From Flavobacterium johnsoniae (GTDB lineage Bacteria > Bacteroidota > Bacteroidia > Flavobacteriales > Flavobacteriaceae): 64,000 nt of DNA. Both the position numbers and the translations under genes were made by a program. This document shows, piece by piece, positions 62,686 to 64,000 of this stretch. Every line of letters starts with the position of its first letter. Position 1 is the first letter of the stretch. Below the pieces are notes generated by a model. That model did not search any database, was not told where the DNA came from, and worked only from the letters and a program-made list of their open reading frames with translations. The stretch is taken from assembly GCF_030388325.1 (NCBI RefSeq), contig NZ_CP103794.1, positions 1,984,001-2,048,000 on the forward strand, written 5' to 3'.

Positions 62686-62759
62686 ATCTCGCAAAGACGC
62701 GAAGTCGCAAAGCAAACTTATTAAGTAAAAAACTTTGCGACTTCGCGTCTTTGCGAGAT
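62686..62759. repeat. Gene-free perfect 27-bp inverted repeat (copy E)
   Basis: Arms 62686-62712 and 62733-62759 (ATCTCGCAAAGACGCGAAG...) are perfectly complementary over 27 bp, with a 20-nt loop. The outer bases match the arms around the GxxExxY gene. It lies between convergent genes and can also act as a terminator for the DUF4230 gene. Confidence 0.92.
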
Positions 62760-62792
62760 AAAAATAAGTTTTATCAAAAATAACTTCGCGCC

Positions 62793-64000
62793 TTAGTGCC
62801 TTTGTGGCAAATTATCAAAAATCAAATCCAATCCGCCAGAAATTAAATGCGCAATTTCAGGGCGTTTTATTTTCAATTGATCTAAATGAACCAATATTTC
62901 TTGAAGTAATTGTTTTTCATCAGAATCTTTTAAAAGTTCAGCAATTTCAATACTTAAAAGCCAGTCATTAGAATGGTTGATTTTTAGTTTCTCAAAAACA
63001 GGCTGCAGTTCAGTTTTAGATTCTTTATTGTTTCTGATATTTCGAACAGATGCATATAAAATCTCTAATTCATCACGCTCTTCAGTATGTTTTGCTTTTA
63101 TCGTTTTTGTTGACGGAACAATATTAATCAAGTCAAAACTATTTACATCGGCTGGTCCAGAGAAAGCAGAAATTACTTTTTTACCAATTGCCATATCATA
63201 ATTACCCCATTCAGGTTGAAACAAAACAGTTTCTCCATGAGTTACAGTACAGTTTTTAAAACTGATTAAAATGATTTCTCCATGAAGATTTCTAGAACCT
63301 GTAATTATTTCGCCTTCAACAATAATGTTGCCTTCAAATTCAAGTTTTATCTTTTCGCCTTCTACTATACTGTAAGCCTGTAAATCCATCGGACTCATAT
63401 CTTCAATGGCAAGATTGAAACCTTTCAATTTCCCAATCGGGCTTCCAAATCCATGCGGATGTGTTAAAGTTCCGTGACCAACTAATTCTTTTTCACGATT
63501 AGAAAGTGCTGTTTTTCCTGTAGTTTGAATATAAACAGGTTTTCCTTCTTCTTCAATTACATTAGTAAAAACTCCAGAAATTTGTAAGCCTGTACTCAAC
63601 TCAATTGTTCCTAAAGCATTCGACTGAATTAGTTTTTTAATTCCAGAAAGCCCTCCAGTTCGTAAAGCCATTTTATTGGCAAATTCTTCCAGAATTAGAC
63701 TTAAATGAGAAAAAGTTGGAGTAACATAAAGTTGAGGTTGCAATTGCGTAATGTCAAAATTTTGATTGGCAGCCGAAATATCATAAGGAATTTTCTTTAC
63801 GTTATCCGTCATACAGTGTGCACTTTCACCAATAGAAGAAAGCAATCCAGCACCATAAATTTTCGGATTTTCAACAGTTCCAATCAAACCGTATTCAACT
63901 GTCCACCAATGTAAGTTTCTAATTTGCGCCATTTCAGACAATTCGGCCATATCATTTTGTAAATCGGAAACTGCTTTTTCAGCTTCGTCAATTTTTTCTT
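62793..64000 (-). CDS. phhA: Aromatic amino-acid hydroxylase (phenylalanine 4-monooxygenase type), 5' end outside window
   Basis: The frame stays open to the right edge (EKIDEAEKAVSDLQNDMAEL is read upstream of an internal methionine at 63950), so this is the C-terminal about 400 residues of a longer enzyme. WWTVEYGL with KIYGAGLLSSIGE matches the catalytic core of pterin-dependent phenylalanine/tryptophan hydroxylases; the glutamate in VEYG corresponds to the third iron ligand. The two iron-binding histidines lie outside the window. After about 100 residues of core the chain continues with a beta-rich C-terminal region found in the long Bacteroidota form. The choice between Phe and Trp hydroxylase cannot be made firmly; the symbol is provisional. 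Confidence 0.9.
   Translation of the reverse strand, partial: EKIDEAEKAVSDLQNDMAELSEMAQIRNLHWWTVEYGLIGTVENPKIYGAGLLSSIGESAHCMTDNVKKIPYDISAANQNFDITQLQPQLYVTPTFSHLSLILEEFANKMALRTGGLSGIKKLIQSNALGTIELSTGLQISGVFTNVIEEEGKPVYIQTTGKTALSNREKELVGHGTLTHPHGFGSPIGKLKGFNLAIEDMSPMDLQAYSIVEGEKIKLEFEGNIIVEGEIITGSRNLHGEIILISFKNCTVTHGETVLFQPEWGNYDMAIGKKVISAFSGPADVNSFDLINIVPSTKTIKAKHTEERDELEILYASVRNIRNNKESKTELQPVFEKLKINHSNDWLLSIEIAELLKDSDEKQLLQEILVHLDQLKIKRPEIAHLISGGLDLIFDNLPQRH

Overview
The window looks like chromosomal DNA of a Flavobacterium or a close relative (Bacteroidota, Flavobacteriia). This is inferred from strong AT richness, Bacteroidota-type promoters (TTG-N19-TAnnTTTG in front of all three tRNA genes), the absence of regular Shine-Dalgarno sequences, CarboxypepD-type TonB-dependent outer-membrane proteins, GSCFA, DUF4494, DUF4230 and PorT-like barrel families, and a lipoprotein-type TamA homologue (TamL) next to TamB. 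No rRNA, CRISPR array, prophage or complete classical insertion sequence was seen. Most of the window is ordinary chromosomal backbone with dense intergenic palindromic repeats.

Layout. 1-8 kb: an ABC-F ATPase cut by the left edge, an App1-type lipid phosphatase divergent from a diacylglycerol-kinase-like enzyme, a FemAB/GNAT-like acyltransferase, a DUF1761 membrane protein, a 101-aa protein behind a leader hairpin, and an apparently exported Ppx/GppA-like protein. 8-15 kb: small membrane and lipoprotein genes, initiator tRNA copy 1, a DUF4269 + ArnT-like glycosyltransferase pair, DUF4494, and a retropepsin-like membrane protease paired with a membrane-anchored XRE regulator. 15-25.7 kb: a GH130-like enzyme, the radical-SAM/TIGR03915 putative DNA-repair pair, a PQQ-type beta-propeller, tRNA-Glu, a TPR-like protein, YiaAB, SRPBCC, a PorT-like barrel and a membrane-bound AraC regulator. 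26-32 kb: M13 peptidase lipoprotein, DUF1593 nucleoside-hydrolase-like protein under a LacI-type palindrome, S41 peptidase, initiator tRNA copy 2. 32.5-45.5 kb: era, der, two TonB-type outer-membrane proteins, DUF2490, an Rrf2 regulator, and a tight operon M23 peptidase - MerR - LemA - TPM - TPM. 45.7-64 kb: alaS, a GxxExxY nuclease-like gene bracketed by inverted repeats, an MsbA-like ABC exporter, an astacin-like lipoprotein with a lectin tail, a GSCFA protein, tamB - tamL - DUF4230, and an aromatic amino-acid hydroxylase cut by the right edge.

Working together. Envelope biogenesis dominates: TamB/TamL form the two-part system for outer-membrane assembly; the M23 peptidase, LemA/TPM proteins, the MsbA-like exporter, the FemAB-like enzyme and the ArnT-like transferase all act on the cell envelope. 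Era, Der, AlaS, two initiator tRNAs and tRNA-Glu supply translation functions. Secreted peptidases (M13, S41, M12) and the GH130/DUF1593 enzymes fit a polymer-degrading lifestyle.

The most unusual content is between genes. At least six families of inverted repeats occur, including a triple-nested palindrome after the ABC-F gene, a hairpin terminator repeated seven times plus one broken copy, and a 23-27 bp repeat that both brackets the GxxExxY gene like terminal inverted repeats and occurs elsewhere as gene-free palindromes. That last arrangement is the best candidate here for an undescribed, possibly mobile system.
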